A stretch of 10,244 nucleotides of DNA from Gemmatimonadaceae bacterium (GTDB lineage: Bacteria > Gemmatimonadota > Gemmatimonadetes > Gemmatimonadales > Gemmatimonadaceae): positions 1 to 10,244 of the forward strand of contig JADGGM010000047.1 in the NCBI GenBank assembly GCA_019689955.1, given 5' to 3'. The notes beneath the pieces are model-generated. The model saw only the letters and a program-made list of their open reading frames with translations. It was not told where the DNA came from and searched no databases. This document shows, piece by piece, positions 1-6,939 of this stretch (its first letter is position 1; every line of letters begins with the position of its first letter). A program made the position numbers and the translations under genes.

Positions 1-143
1 GCGTGGGGACGCGCACAGCGCTGTTCGCCGAGGTGGGGACGGGAGCGGTGGTGTACACCCTCACCGTGCTGATCGCGCACCGTGACCGCGCGCGCGCGTT
101 CCTCGCGCTCCTCCGGCGCGCCCGAGTGGAGCGCGACGCGTGA
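1..143 (+). CDS. C-terminal end of a polysaccharide flippase-like membrane protein (partial)
   Basis: An open frame enters from the left edge and stops at TGA 141-143, giving about 46 residues. They contain a hydrophobic segment (AEVGTGAVVYTLTVLIAH) followed by a basic Arg-rich tail (LLRRARVERDA). A last membrane helix with a GAVVY-type motif and a short basic cytoplasmic tail is typical of the C-terminus of Wzx/MATE-like oligosaccharide flippases, which move lipid-linked repeat units across the inner membrane. That identity is inferred from this short tail and from the glycosyltransferases that follow. The stop overlaps the GTG start of the next gene by 3 bases (GTGA), so the two are probably co-transcribed and translationally coupled. 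Another multispanning protein of the locus, such as a polymerase, is possible. Confidence 0.55.
   Translation, partial: VGTRTALFAEVGTGAVVYTLTVLIAHRDRARAFLALLRRARVERDA
128..131 (+). promoter_or_regulatory. Shine-Dalgarno-like GGAG for the 140-1372 glycosyltransferase
   Basis: GGAG lies 8 nt before the GTG at 140, inside the end of the upstream gene. It supports this GTG as the true start, since no ATG lies nearby in frame. Confidence 0.5.
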
Positions 144-1372
144 GCCAGTCCCCGTCGCCGAACGATGCCACGCGCGGTGGAGCGCCGCGTCACCCCGACG
201 TCGGCATCATCGCGCTCCCCATCGACGTGTGGGGTCCGCACTGGACCTCGCGCCATCAGGTGCTCACGCGCCTGGCGGAGCACTTCCACGTGCTCTGGCT
301 GAACCCCGCCCGCGAGTGGCGCGACGTGATTCGCCGCCCCCGCGTGCCGCCCGAGGCACCGCCGCCGGAGGGGATCCCGTCCTTCGTGGTGCGCGACCCA
401 TCGCCGTGGCACCCGGTGGTGTACCGGCCGGCGTGGTTGGGGGACCGCCTCGCCCGCGCCCGGCTCGCCGCCGCGCGCGCGGCGCTCCTGCGGCGCGGGT
501 GCACGCGTATCGTGCTCTACCTCTGGCACCCCGACATGGCTCCTGCGCTCGGGCAGCTCTCGTACGACCTGAGCTGCTACCACATCTACGATGAATACTC
601 GCACGCCGAGGTCGAGCAGCCGCTCGACCCACGGGAAGTGCAGCTCATCCGATCCGTGGATCAGCTCTTCGTGGCGTCGAAGAAAGTGCTGGAGCGGAAA
701 GGGTCGCTCAACCCGCACAGCCTCTGGGTCTCGAACGGTGTGGAGTACGCCGCGTTCAGCACCCCGCACCCGGAGCCGGAGGACCTGGCGGGGATCCCGC
801 ACCCGCGGATCGGCTACGCCGGCTTCATCAAGAAGCAGCTGGACTGGCCGCTCCTCCTCGACCTGGCGACGCGGCACCCGGAGTGGTCGTGGGTGTTCGT
901 GGGCGCGCAGCGCCCGCACCCGGAGATCGCGCCGCTCCTGGAGCGCATGCGGGCGCTGTCCAACGTTCACTTCCTCGGCGCGAAGCCGACGCACGTGCTG
1001 GCAAGGTACCCGCAGCACTTCGACGTCTGCATCATGCCATATCGTGTGGACGACTACACGAAGTACATCTATCCGTTGAAGCTGCACGAGTATCTCGCCA
1101 GCGGGCGCCCGACGGTGGGGACACGCCTGCCCGTGCTCGAGGACGCCGAGGGGCTCGTTGCCCTCGCGAGGACGCTCGACGAGTGGGAGCGGGGGATTGC
1201 GGAGGCATTGTCTCCCGCGGCCAGCGCGCCCGAGCGCGTCGCGGCTCGGCAGGCGCGCGCCAGGGAGCACGATTGGAGCCGCATCACCGCCACGATCGCC
1301 GCCACGATCGCCGAGCGGCTGCACGAAGGGGCAGCGGAGCGGCCGGGGCGCATGCAGCACCGTTCGGCATGA
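140..1372 (+). CDS. Glycosyltransferase, GT-B fold, GT4-like
   Basis: This 410-residue cytoplasmic protein should transfer a sugar from an activated nucleotide donor during repeat-unit assembly. The N-terminal half (about residues 20-200) shows the acceptor-side Rossmann pattern (VGIIALPIDVWGPHW near 21-35, YHIYDEYSHAEVE near 147-159, then a Ser-Asn-Gly turn at 198-200). The C-terminal donor domain opens with IGYAGFI (224-230), continues with a VFVG strand (252-255) and NVHFLG (275-280), and ends with the donor-site motif PLKLHEYLASGRP (312-324), where the Lys and Glu replace the classical EX7E pair. This pattern is shared by TuaH-like and related GT4 family members. The start is GTG with a Shine-Dalgarno-like GGAG, overlapping the upstream stop. 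The stop overlaps the next glycosyltransferase start as ATGA. Sugar specificity cannot be read from the sequence. Confidence 0.88.
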   Translation: MSQSPSPNDATRGGAPRHPDVGIIALPIDVWGPHWTSRHQVLTRLAEHFHVLWLNPAREWRDVIRRPRVPPEAPPPEGIPSFVVRDPSPWHPVVYRPAWLGDRLARARLAAARAALLRRGCTRIVLYLWHPDMAPALGQLSYDLSCYHIYDEYSHAEVEQPLDPREVQLIRSVDQLFVASKKVLERKGSLNPHSLWVSNGVEYAAFSTPHPEPEDLAGIPHPRIGYAGFIKKQLDWPLLLDLATRHPEWSWVFVGAQRPHPEIAPLLERMRALSNVHFLGAKPTHVLARYPQHFDVCIMPYRVDDYTKYIYPLKLHEYLASGRPTVGTRLPVLEDAEGLVALARTLDEWERGIAEALSPAASAPERVAARQARAREHDWSRITATIAATIAERLHEGAAERPGRMQHRSA

Positions 1373-2850
1373 CCCCACTCCCCTTCTTCGAGCGCGCGGG
1401 AACGCCGGAGCAGGCGCGCCGTCGCGTGCTGCTGTTGAGCTACCATTTCCCTCCCGACACCGCGATCGGGGCGCGCCGCTGGGAGAAGCTCGCGCACTTC
1501 GTGGCTGCGCGCGGGTGGGGGCTCGACGTGATCACGTGCGCCCCGCCCGAGGGATACGACGCGGCGAAGCTGGACGCGCTCCCGGGCGGCGTGCGCGTGT
1601 ACGGGGTGCCCGACGCGCCACTCCTCATCGAGCGTGTGGAGGATCGCGTGTGGCGGGTGTATCGGCGCCTGCGCGACCGCGGGCGCGAGCGGCGCAAGGC
1701 GGAGCGCGAGGCGTCCGGCAACGCCCCGTCCGAAGGGGGCGGGGACGAGGATCGCCATGGGCGCCCCGACATGCTGGACCGGGCGGAGCTCCGCTGGAAG
1801 CTGCACACTGTGCGCGGCGTGCTGCGCGCGTTCTGGGTGTGGCTCGACTTCCTGCACACGCAGGCGTGGACGCGGCGCGCCGAACGTGTGGCGCGCGCGG
1901 TCGTCGATCCGCGGACGCACTTCGTGGTCGTGACGTCCGGGCCGCCGCATCAATCGCACGAAACGGGGTTGGCCGTGGCCCGGCACGCCGGGCTCCCGTT
2001 CGTGATGGACATGCGCGACCCGTGGAGCCTCGTCGAACGGCTCCCGGAGAGCATGGCGAGCCGGCTGTGGGTATGGCTGGCCGAGCGGCACGAGCGGCGC
2101 GTCATCGCAGACGCCACCCTCGTGGTGGCGAATACCGATCCCGCACGCGACGCGATGCGCGCGCTCTATCCCGCGGCGCGCGAGCGGATCGTGACGGTCA
2201 TGAACGGCTCGGACGACGAACCGATCCCGCCGCCGCGGCGGGGGCATCGCTTCACCATCGGCTATGCCGGGACGATCTACGTCGAGCGCGACCCGCGGAA
2301 CCTGTTCCGCGCCGCGGCGCGCGTGATCCGCGAGCTCGGGCTCACCCCCGACGACTTCCGGATCCAGTTCATGGGGGCGGACCGTCCCGGGGAGCGGCCG
2401 TTGAGCGAGGTCGCGCGGCAGGAAGGGATCGCGGAGTTCGTCACCACGGAGCCGGCGCGGCCGCACGCGGAGGCGCTGGAGTTCCTGGCCGGCGCGACGA
2501 TGCTCGTCATCTTCTCCGGGTGGAGCCGGCTCGCGATCCCGGCGAAGCTGTTCGAGTGCGTGCGCTTCGATGCGTGGCTCCTCTCGCTCACCGAAGCAGG
2601 GAGCGGCCCCGACCTGCTCCTCCGCGGCACCGCCGCGAGCGTCGTGCGCCCGGACGACGTCGACGGGATCGCCGCGGCGATTCGCGCGCGGGTGGAGGAG
2701 CACCGCCGCGGTGTCCAGCCCGTGCGCGTGGCGCAGGACGACCGGTTCAGCCGCGCTGGGCAAGCGCGGCTCCTCCTCGACGCGCTCGCCCGCTTCCTCC
2801 CTCAGGACGACGCGGCGCGGCCGCGGAGCGCTCTGGCCAACCGGTCCTGA
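1369..2850 (+). CDS. Glycosyltransferase, GT4-like (WcaI-type layout)
   Basis: This 493-residue GT-B protein starts at an ATG overlapping the preceding stop (ATGA). No clear ribosome-binding site is visible, so coupled translation is likely. The N-terminal domain carries LLSYHFPPDTAIGARRWEKL (22-41), the usual glycine-rich acceptor loop of GT4 enzymes, then VVTSGPPHQSH (187-197) and VMDMRDPW (212-219), which is typical of WcaI-like glycosyltransferases. The C-terminal domain has MNGSDD (278-283), TIGYAGTIY (296-304) and a PAKLFECV donor-site motif (391-398). An unusual highly charged insert (about residues 98-145, rich in Arg, Glu, Asp and Gly) separates two parts of the N-terminal domain and is probably a flexible or membrane-associating loop. 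The last 49 bases overlap the end of the convergent PHP gene. The acceptor and donor are unknown. Confidence 0.87.
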   Translation: MTPLPFFERAGTPEQARRRVLLLSYHFPPDTAIGARRWEKLAHFVAARGWGLDVITCAPPEGYDAAKLDALPGGVRVYGVPDAPLLIERVEDRVWRVYRRLRDRGRERRKAEREASGNAPSEGGGDEDRHGRPDMLDRAELRWKLHTVRGVLRAFWVWLDFLHTQAWTRRAERVARAVVDPRTHFVVVTSGPPHQSHETGLAVARHAGLPFVMDMRDPWSLVERLPESMASRLWVWLAERHERRVIADATLVVANTDPARDAMRALYPAARERIVTVMNGSDDEPIPPPRRGHRFTIGYAGTIYVERDPRNLFRAAARVIRELGLTPDDFRIQFMGADRPGERPLSEVARQEGIAEFVTTEPARPHAEALEFLAGATMLVIFSGWSRLAIPAKLFECVRFDAWLLSLTEAGSGPDLLLRGTAASVVRPDDVDGIAAAIRARVEEHRRGVQPVRVAQDDRFSRAGQARLLLDALARFLPQDDAARPRSALANRS

Positions 2851-3596
2851 GCCCGCTCCACGCGGTCGAACGCCCAGCGCGCCATGGTGAGCGCGCCGAG
2901 GCGCGCGGGACCGAGCTCGACCCGCGCATCGAAGCGCATCGTGCGTCCCACGTTCGTGAACCGTCCCGCCCGGAGCTCGGCCAGCGGGTCGCGCGCGCTC
3001 GCGGGCACGACCACGCGCGTCTCGCGATCGTTCCGCGCGTCGTGCTGGTCGAGCCCCACGGTGCCGACGACCTCGGGGCGATCGCGCCGGATCGCGTGCA
3101 GCACGCGGATGGCGCGCGGGTCGGGGAGGTAGCGCGTGTTGTACGCCGCGTTCCACACCTCGATCGCGTCGATCCCGGCGCGGACCTCCTCGGGGATGCG
3201 ATAGTGCGCGAGGATGGGGTGGGCGGCGATGGTGAAGCGCGCCGCCTCGCGCGCTTGCGCGATGAACGCGCCCGGCGTGTCGGGGGCGATCCAGCGCGAG
3301 AGGCCGAGCGCGAGGAGGTGGAGCCCGGTGTAGCCGGCGAAGCGGAACTCGAGCCCCGGGATGAGCTGCACGCGCTCATCGGACGCGTCGCGGCAGCGCG
3401 CGACGTACTCGTCCCAGCGGTCGGCCGAGAGATCTTCGGCATGGTCGGTGAGCGCGACGAAGCCGATCCCGCGCGCGGCCGCGAAGGCGTGGAGCTGCTC
3501 CAGCGAGTCGCGGCCGTCATGCGAGTACGCGCTGTGCACGTGCAGCACGCCGACGGTCGCGTCGTCCGCGCGGATGGCGGCGGCAGTGCCGCTCAT
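2802..3596 (-). CDS. PHP-domain metal-dependent phosphoesterase
   Basis: This 264-residue protein has the full set of PHP metal ligands: HVHSAYSHDG (H19, H21, D27), TDH (50-52), GLEF (E83), GLHLLALG (H93), AAHP (H126) and GLDQHD (D183, H185). PHP proteins normally bind three metal ions and hydrolyse phosphoesters; examples are histidinol phosphatase, TrpH-type phosphoesterases and the CpsB/YwqE tyrosine phosphatases of capsule loci. This one reads more like a general COG0613-type PHP protein than CpsB, whose first motif differs. There is no signal peptide, so it should be cytoplasmic. The ATG (3596) overlaps the stop of the upstream glycosyltransferase as ATGA, and an AGGGA ribosome-binding site sits 5 nt before it. 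It is the last gene of the minus-strand run. Its job is inferred only from context: dephosphorylating a precursor or regulating export. Confidence 0.85.
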   Translation of the reverse strand: MSGTAAAIRADDATVGVLHVHSAYSHDGRDSLEQLHAFAAARGIGFVALTDHAEDLSADRWDEYVARCRDASDERVQLIPGLEFRFAGYTGLHLLALGLSRWIAPDTPGAFIAQAREAARFTIAAHPILAHYRIPEEVRAGIDAIEVWNAAYNTRYLPDPRAIRVLHAIRRDRPEVVGTVGLDQHDARNDRETRVVVPASARDPLAELRAGRFTNVGRTMRFDARVELGPARLGALTMARWAFDRVERAQDRLARALRGRAASS

Positions 3597-4783
3597 CGCG
3601 TTCCCTGCTCCGCGCTGCGCGGCGCCGCGCGCGTGGCCGCGGGTGCCGCGCCACCGCGATACAACCGCTCGTAGGCATCGCCCATGGTGGCGACGCTGAA
3701 GTCGCGGAGCGCGCGCCGGCGCGCGGCGGCGCCGAGCCGCGCGCGCAGTGACGCATCGCCCAGCACGCGCGCGAGCGCGGCAGCGAGGGCGACGGGGTCG
3801 CCGGGAGGGGCGAGGAGCGCCTCCACGTCGCGGGTGACGGCCTCCGGGATCCCGCCCACATCGCTCGCCACGATGGGGAGCGACGCGGACATCGCTTCCA
3901 CGAGCGCGAGCGGGAGCCCTTCGGAGAGCGAGGGCATCACGAACGCGTCCGCGGCCGCGAGGATGTCCGGGACGTCGCCCCGGTAGCCGAGCAGGTGCAC
4001 GCGGTCCGCGATCCCCTCGCGTTCCGCGGCAGCACGCAGCGCCGACTCCTCCTCACCGCGCCCGGCGATGGCGAGGCGCCACCGGAGGTCGGCGTGCTCG
4101 CGGTGGAGCGTGGCGAGGGCGCGGAGGAGCACCGCGTGCCCCTTCACCGGGTACAGGTTCCCCACGGCGACGAGGAGCAGATCGTCATCGCGCACGGCGA
4201 GGGCGCGCCGGAGCGGCGCGCGCTCGCCGGCGCGGAAGGGGATCCCATTGGGGACCACGACCACCTCGCCGTCGCGGAGGGCGAGCGTGTCGCGCAGGTC
4301 GTTGGCCGTGGCGGTGGAGACGCCCACGAGCGCGACGCTCCGCCGCGCAGCCCAGCGCAGCGCGGCGCGCCGCCGCCACTGCTCGGCGTAGTAGCGTCCG
4401 CCGTGCATCGTGATCACGTGCCGCGCGCCGATCCGCCGCGCCGCCGCCGCGCCGTAGACCGCCATCCCGAACTCGTGGCTGTGTACCACCTGGATGTCGT
4501 GCGCGCGGAGGAGCGCGGTGAGCCCTCGCAGACAGCGCAGGTCGATCGCGCGGCGCAGCGAGAAGGTGGTCGGCGCGAAGCCGCGCTCGCGAAAGCGCTC
4601 GGCGAGCCACCCGCTCTTGTTGTCGGGCCCGACGGGGAGCACCTCGTGCCCCCGGCGCCGCAGCTCCTCGGCGAGGTGGAGCAGCATCATCTCCGCCCCT
4701 CCCGGGCCGTCCGACTCCAGCATCAGCGCCACGCGGAGCGGCGGGAGCGTGGGCGCCGGCGCCGTCATGATCGCCGAAACCAT
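3593..4783 (-). CDS. GT4-family glycosyltransferase
   Basis: A 396-residue retaining-type GT-B glycosyltransferase with textbook GT4 motifs: LMLESDGPGGAEMMLLHLA (20-38; glycine-rich acceptor loop), VVHSHEFG (99-106), a PNG turn (178-180), GNLYPVKGH (208-216, a Lys likely contacting the donor phosphate) and the EX7E motif SEGLPLALVEAM (E288, E296), followed by VGGIPE (309-314). It should add a sugar to the growing lipid-linked glycan on the cytoplasmic side of the inner membrane. I chose the ATG at 4783 because a GGGAGA ribosome-binding site lies 7 nt upstream. The ATG at 4768 (391 residues), which overlaps the upstream ATP-grasp stop as ATGA, is a credible alternative. The stop overlaps the PHP start. 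The last 20 or so residues (Ala-, Arg- and Pro-rich) look disordered. The sugar is unknown. Confidence 0.92.
   Translation of the reverse strand: MVSAIMTAPAPTLPPLRVALMLESDGPGGAEMMLLHLAEELRRRGHEVLPVGPDNKSGWLAERFRERGFAPTTFSLRRAIDLRCLRGLTALLRAHDIQVVHSHEFGMAVYGAAAARRIGARHVITMHGGRYYAEQWRRRAALRWAARRSVALVGVSTATANDLRDTLALRDGEVVVVPNGIPFRAGERAPLRRALAVRDDDLLLVAVGNLYPVKGHAVLLRALATLHREHADLRWRLAIAGRGEEESALRAAAEREGIADRVHLLGYRGDVPDILAAADAFVMPSLSEGLPLALVEAMSASLPIVASDVGGIPEAVTRDVEALLAPPGDPVALAAALARVLGDASLRARLGAAARRRALRDFSVATMGDAYERLYRGGAAPAATRAAPRSAEQGTR
3602..3606 (-). promoter_or_regulatory. Ribosome-binding site AGGGA for the PHP gene
   Basis: On the minus strand, AGGGA stands 5 nt before the ATG that ends at 3596, within the last codons of the upstream glycosyltransferase. 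It supports that start for the PHP protein. Confidence 0.5.
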
Positions 4784-5958
4784 TGCACCGTCTCCCGCAG
4801 AAAGGGGCGCGGATCGTCGCGTCGCAGAATCTCCTCCTGGTCCACGCGTGGATGGATGGTGAGGAAGTCGAAGAGCGCCCGCCAACGGCCGGGCGCGTCG
4901 GGGGGGAGCGCGAGCGCCTCGCGCGAGCGGCGGAGCCGCGCGAGGAGGTGGTCGACGTCCCCCCACCACCAGCGGCTCCGCACCCCGACGCGGTAGCTCG
5001 TGACAGGCGTGACCGGCTCCCCCGCGGCCGCGGCGAGGAGGAGCGTCGGGAAGTCGACCCCCGCATCGATCGCGAGCTGCAGCGAGCCCCAGAAGCGGCC
5101 GTTCACTTCCATGAGGTACGGCGTCCCCGTGCGTTCGTCGACCTTGTACTCGATCATCGCCACTCCGCACCACCCGAAGTGGTCGAGCAACGCGCGCGAG
5201 CGCTCGACGAGCGCGGGGTCGGCGGGGATGCTCTCCCGGTAGACGCTCACCCCGCCCGATGGCGGTTTCTCGCGAATGCGGCGGTGCGCGAACGTCGCCA
5301 GGAGCGTGCCGCCCCACGGGAGGAGGAAGATCCCCACCCCCGGCCCGACGATGCGTTGCTGGACGAGCAGGGGGAACGCCGCAGCGGGGAGGGCGCGCAG
5401 GAGCCACGCGAGCTGCTCCGCGTCGGCCGCGTACTGCACGGTGAGCTTCGCGCGCCGCCCCCCGCTCTCGCCCACCGAGCGCGCGGGCTTGAGGACGACG
5501 GGGAAGTCGAGCGCGGCGAGGTCGAGCGCGGCGCCGTGCGCGGGGGACGTCACGGTGCGCTGCTGCGGGATGGCCACGCCGAAGCGCGGCGCCGCGGCGA
5601 GGAGCTCCTCCTTGTCGCAGATGCGCCGGAAGGTCGCCTCGGGGGGGAACGGGAGGAGCACGTCGCCGAGCGCGTCGCGCGCGGGGAGGAGGGCGAGGAG
5701 CGCGGGCTCGCTCACGGGGATGAGCGTGTCGATCCGCCACCGCGCGATGAGCCGCTGCACGTCGCGCACGAACGCCTCGGGCGCCGAGAGCGGGTCGGCG
5801 ACATCCGTCTCATCGGTCGCGTAGCGCGATGCCCCGGCGAGCGAGCGCCGGCGCGCGCCGCACACGTACACGGCATGCCCCGCGCGGCCGAGCGAGCGCA
5901 CGAGCGCCAGCGCGCTCCGTTGCTCGCCATCCGTGATGAGGACACGACGCGCGCGCAT
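4765..5958 (-). CDS. ATP-grasp carboxylate-amine ligase-like protein (COG3919 type)
   Basis: This 397-residue protein has an ATP-grasp layout. The N-terminal preATP-grasp domain reads RVLITDGEQRSALALVRSLG (5-24) and includes VYVCGA (30-35). The central part holds ICDKEELL (113-120) and the phosphate-clamping lysine in VVLKPARSVGESGG (154-167). The C-terminal catalytic part contains CGVAMIEYK (264-272) and YLMEVNGRFWGSLQLA (281-296), where E284 and N286 fit the Mg-ATP ligands. ATP-grasp ligases join a carboxylate, as an acyl-phosphate, to an amine or thiol. COG3919-like members are frequent in surface-polysaccharide clusters, mostly without known substrates. Here it could attach an amino acid to an aminosugar or amidate a uronic acid; that is inference. 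The start ATG shares one base with the upstream deacetylase stop (TGATG), indicating coupled translation. No membrane segment is seen. Confidence 0.85.
   Translation of the reverse strand: MRARRVLITDGEQRSALALVRSLGRAGHAVYVCGARRRSLAGASRYATDETDVADPLSAPEAFVRDVQRLIARWRIDTLIPVSEPALLALLPARDALGDVLLPFPPEATFRRICDKEELLAAAPRFGVAIPQQRTVTSPAHGAALDLAALDFPVVLKPARSVGESGGRRAKLTVQYAADAEQLAWLLRALPAAAFPLLVQQRIVGPGVGIFLLPWGGTLLATFAHRRIREKPPSGGVSVYRESIPADPALVERSRALLDHFGWCGVAMIEYKVDERTGTPYLMEVNGRFWGSLQLAIDAGVDFPTLLLAAAAGEPVTPVTSYRVGVRSRWWWGDVDHLLARLRRSREALALPPDAPGRWRALFDFLTIHPRVDQEEILRRDDPRPFLRETVQWFRRS
4791..4796 (-). promoter_or_regulatory. Ribosome-binding site GGGAGA deciding the GT4 start
   Basis: On the minus strand, GGGAGA lies 7 nt upstream of the ATG at 4783. 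The in-frame ATG at 4768 has no comparable purine tract, so this site favours the longer glycosyltransferase product. Confidence 0.5.
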
Positions 5959-6899
5959 CACGCGAGCAGCCCAGCGCTCCGGAGCCGAAAGCCTTCCCGC
6001 GACAGCCCGGCGGGGACGTTGAGGCGCGGGAGCGCGTACCGGTTGCCCGGCTCGCGCGGGAGCCATCCGCCGTCGATGCGGAACGCCGCCCGGTAGCCCA
6101 CCTGCGCGGCCATGCGCTCCACCGCCGGGGAGGAGAGCCCGTACGGGTACGAGAGGTACGGCACGGCGACGTCGAACGTTTCGCGGAGCCACGCGAGCGG
6201 GCGCGCGAGCTCGGCGAGCAGCGCTTCCGGCGGGAGCGCCGCGAGGTTGGGGTGGCTCCACGTGTGGGAGCCGAGCGTGATTCCCGGCGTCGCGGCAGCC
6301 TGGCAGAGCGCAGCGAGCGATGCGCCGCGGGCGAACGCGGGGAGCGTCGCGCGCGCGGCTGGGGTGGAAGAGGCGTCGGCGAGGATCGTCGCGCCGCGCC
6401 CCGCCTGCACGGTGAGCGCGCGCTCGCGCAGCTCGGCGTCGAGCCCCGGCGCGCCGGGCGGGGTGAGCACGTCCCACCAGAACTCCGCCCCGCCGAGGAG
6501 CCCCGGCGCGACGAAGATCGTCGCTGGGAGCCCGCGCGCGGCGAGCTCCGCGACGCCGGCGGTCACGGCCCCCTCGTACGCGTCGTCGAAGGTGATCACG
6601 ACGCTCGCGCGCTCGCCGTGCCGCGCCTCGCCGGAGAGTGCCGCCTCCAGCGAGATCACGTCGTGCGTGTCGCGGAGGATATCGAGCTGCGCCGCGAACT
6701 CGTCCTGCGGCAGATGCAACGACCGGTCCCCCACCGGGCGCTCCCCGCGCGGCACGATGTCGTGATACGCGAGCACGAGCACCTCCCCCGCGCGACGCCT
6801 CTGCGCGAGCTGCGGGATCCCGCTCAGGAGCAGCCCGCGCTCCACCATGCGCTTCACACGCTGGCGGGCATCCATCGGGGGAGAAGGGCGGGTCGACAT
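5958..6899 (-). CDS. Polysaccharide deacetylase (NodB homology domain, CE4)
   Basis: A 313-residue member of carbohydrate esterase family 4, which removes N- or O-acetyl groups from glycans in a metal-dependent reaction. Visible NodB motifs are TFDDAYEG (103-110, motif 1 with catalytic D105 and metal ligand D106), SHTWSHP (211-217, motif 2 with metal ligands H212 and H216) and YLSYPYG (248-254, motif 3). An earlier LAYHDIVP (43-50) is common at the start of this subfamily. All expected metal ligands are present, so it should be active. No clear signal peptide is visible; the N-terminus is basic with a short hydrophobic patch (LLLSGIP). It may therefore act on a cytoplasmic precursor or be exported in an unobvious way. 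The start at 6899 has only a weak ribosome-binding site; the ATG at 6875 is an alternative. The gene lies 40 bp after the ligase gene, and its stop shares a base with the ATP-grasp start. Confidence 0.92.
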   Translation of the reverse strand: MSTRPSPPMDARQRVKRMVERGLLLSGIPQLAQRRRAGEVLVLAYHDIVPRGERPVGDRSLHLPQDEFAAQLDILRDTHDVISLEAALSGEARHGERASVVITFDDAYEGAVTAGVAELAARGLPATIFVAPGLLGGAEFWWDVLTPPGAPGLDAELRERALTVQAGRGATILADASSTPAARATLPAFARGASLAALCQAAATPGITLGSHTWSHPNLAALPPEALLAELARPLAWLRETFDVAVPYLSYPYGLSSPAVERMAAQVGYRAAFRIDGGWLPREPGNRYALPRLNVPAGLSREGFRLRSAGLLA

Positions 6900-6939
6900 G
6901 GCTGGCGTTGTCTCGTGCTCACCTCGTACGGACGACCGC

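Noticed and set aside
883..1368. An N-terminal extension of the second glycosyltransferase upstream of 1369
   Set aside because: The extension reads through the body of the first glycosyltransferase in the wrong frame. The recognisable GT4 N-terminus begins just after the ATG at 1369.
1069..3156. A 695-residue minus-strand open frame opposite the glycosyltransferases
   Set aside because: It is very rich in Arg, Ala, Pro and His, shows no recognisable motif, and is antisense to two genes with clear GT-B motifs. Long antisense frames are normal at this GC content.
1158..3674. An 838-residue + strand open frame spanning the glycosyltransferase/PHP junction
   Set aside because: It lies in another frame of the 1369-2850 gene and antisense to the PHP gene, with biased low-complexity composition and no domain.
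4784..5740. An N-terminal extension of the GT4 gene up to 5740
   Set aside because: The extra sequence is a shadow of the ATP-grasp gene in another frame. The GT4 motifs begin right after the ATGs at 4783 and 4768.
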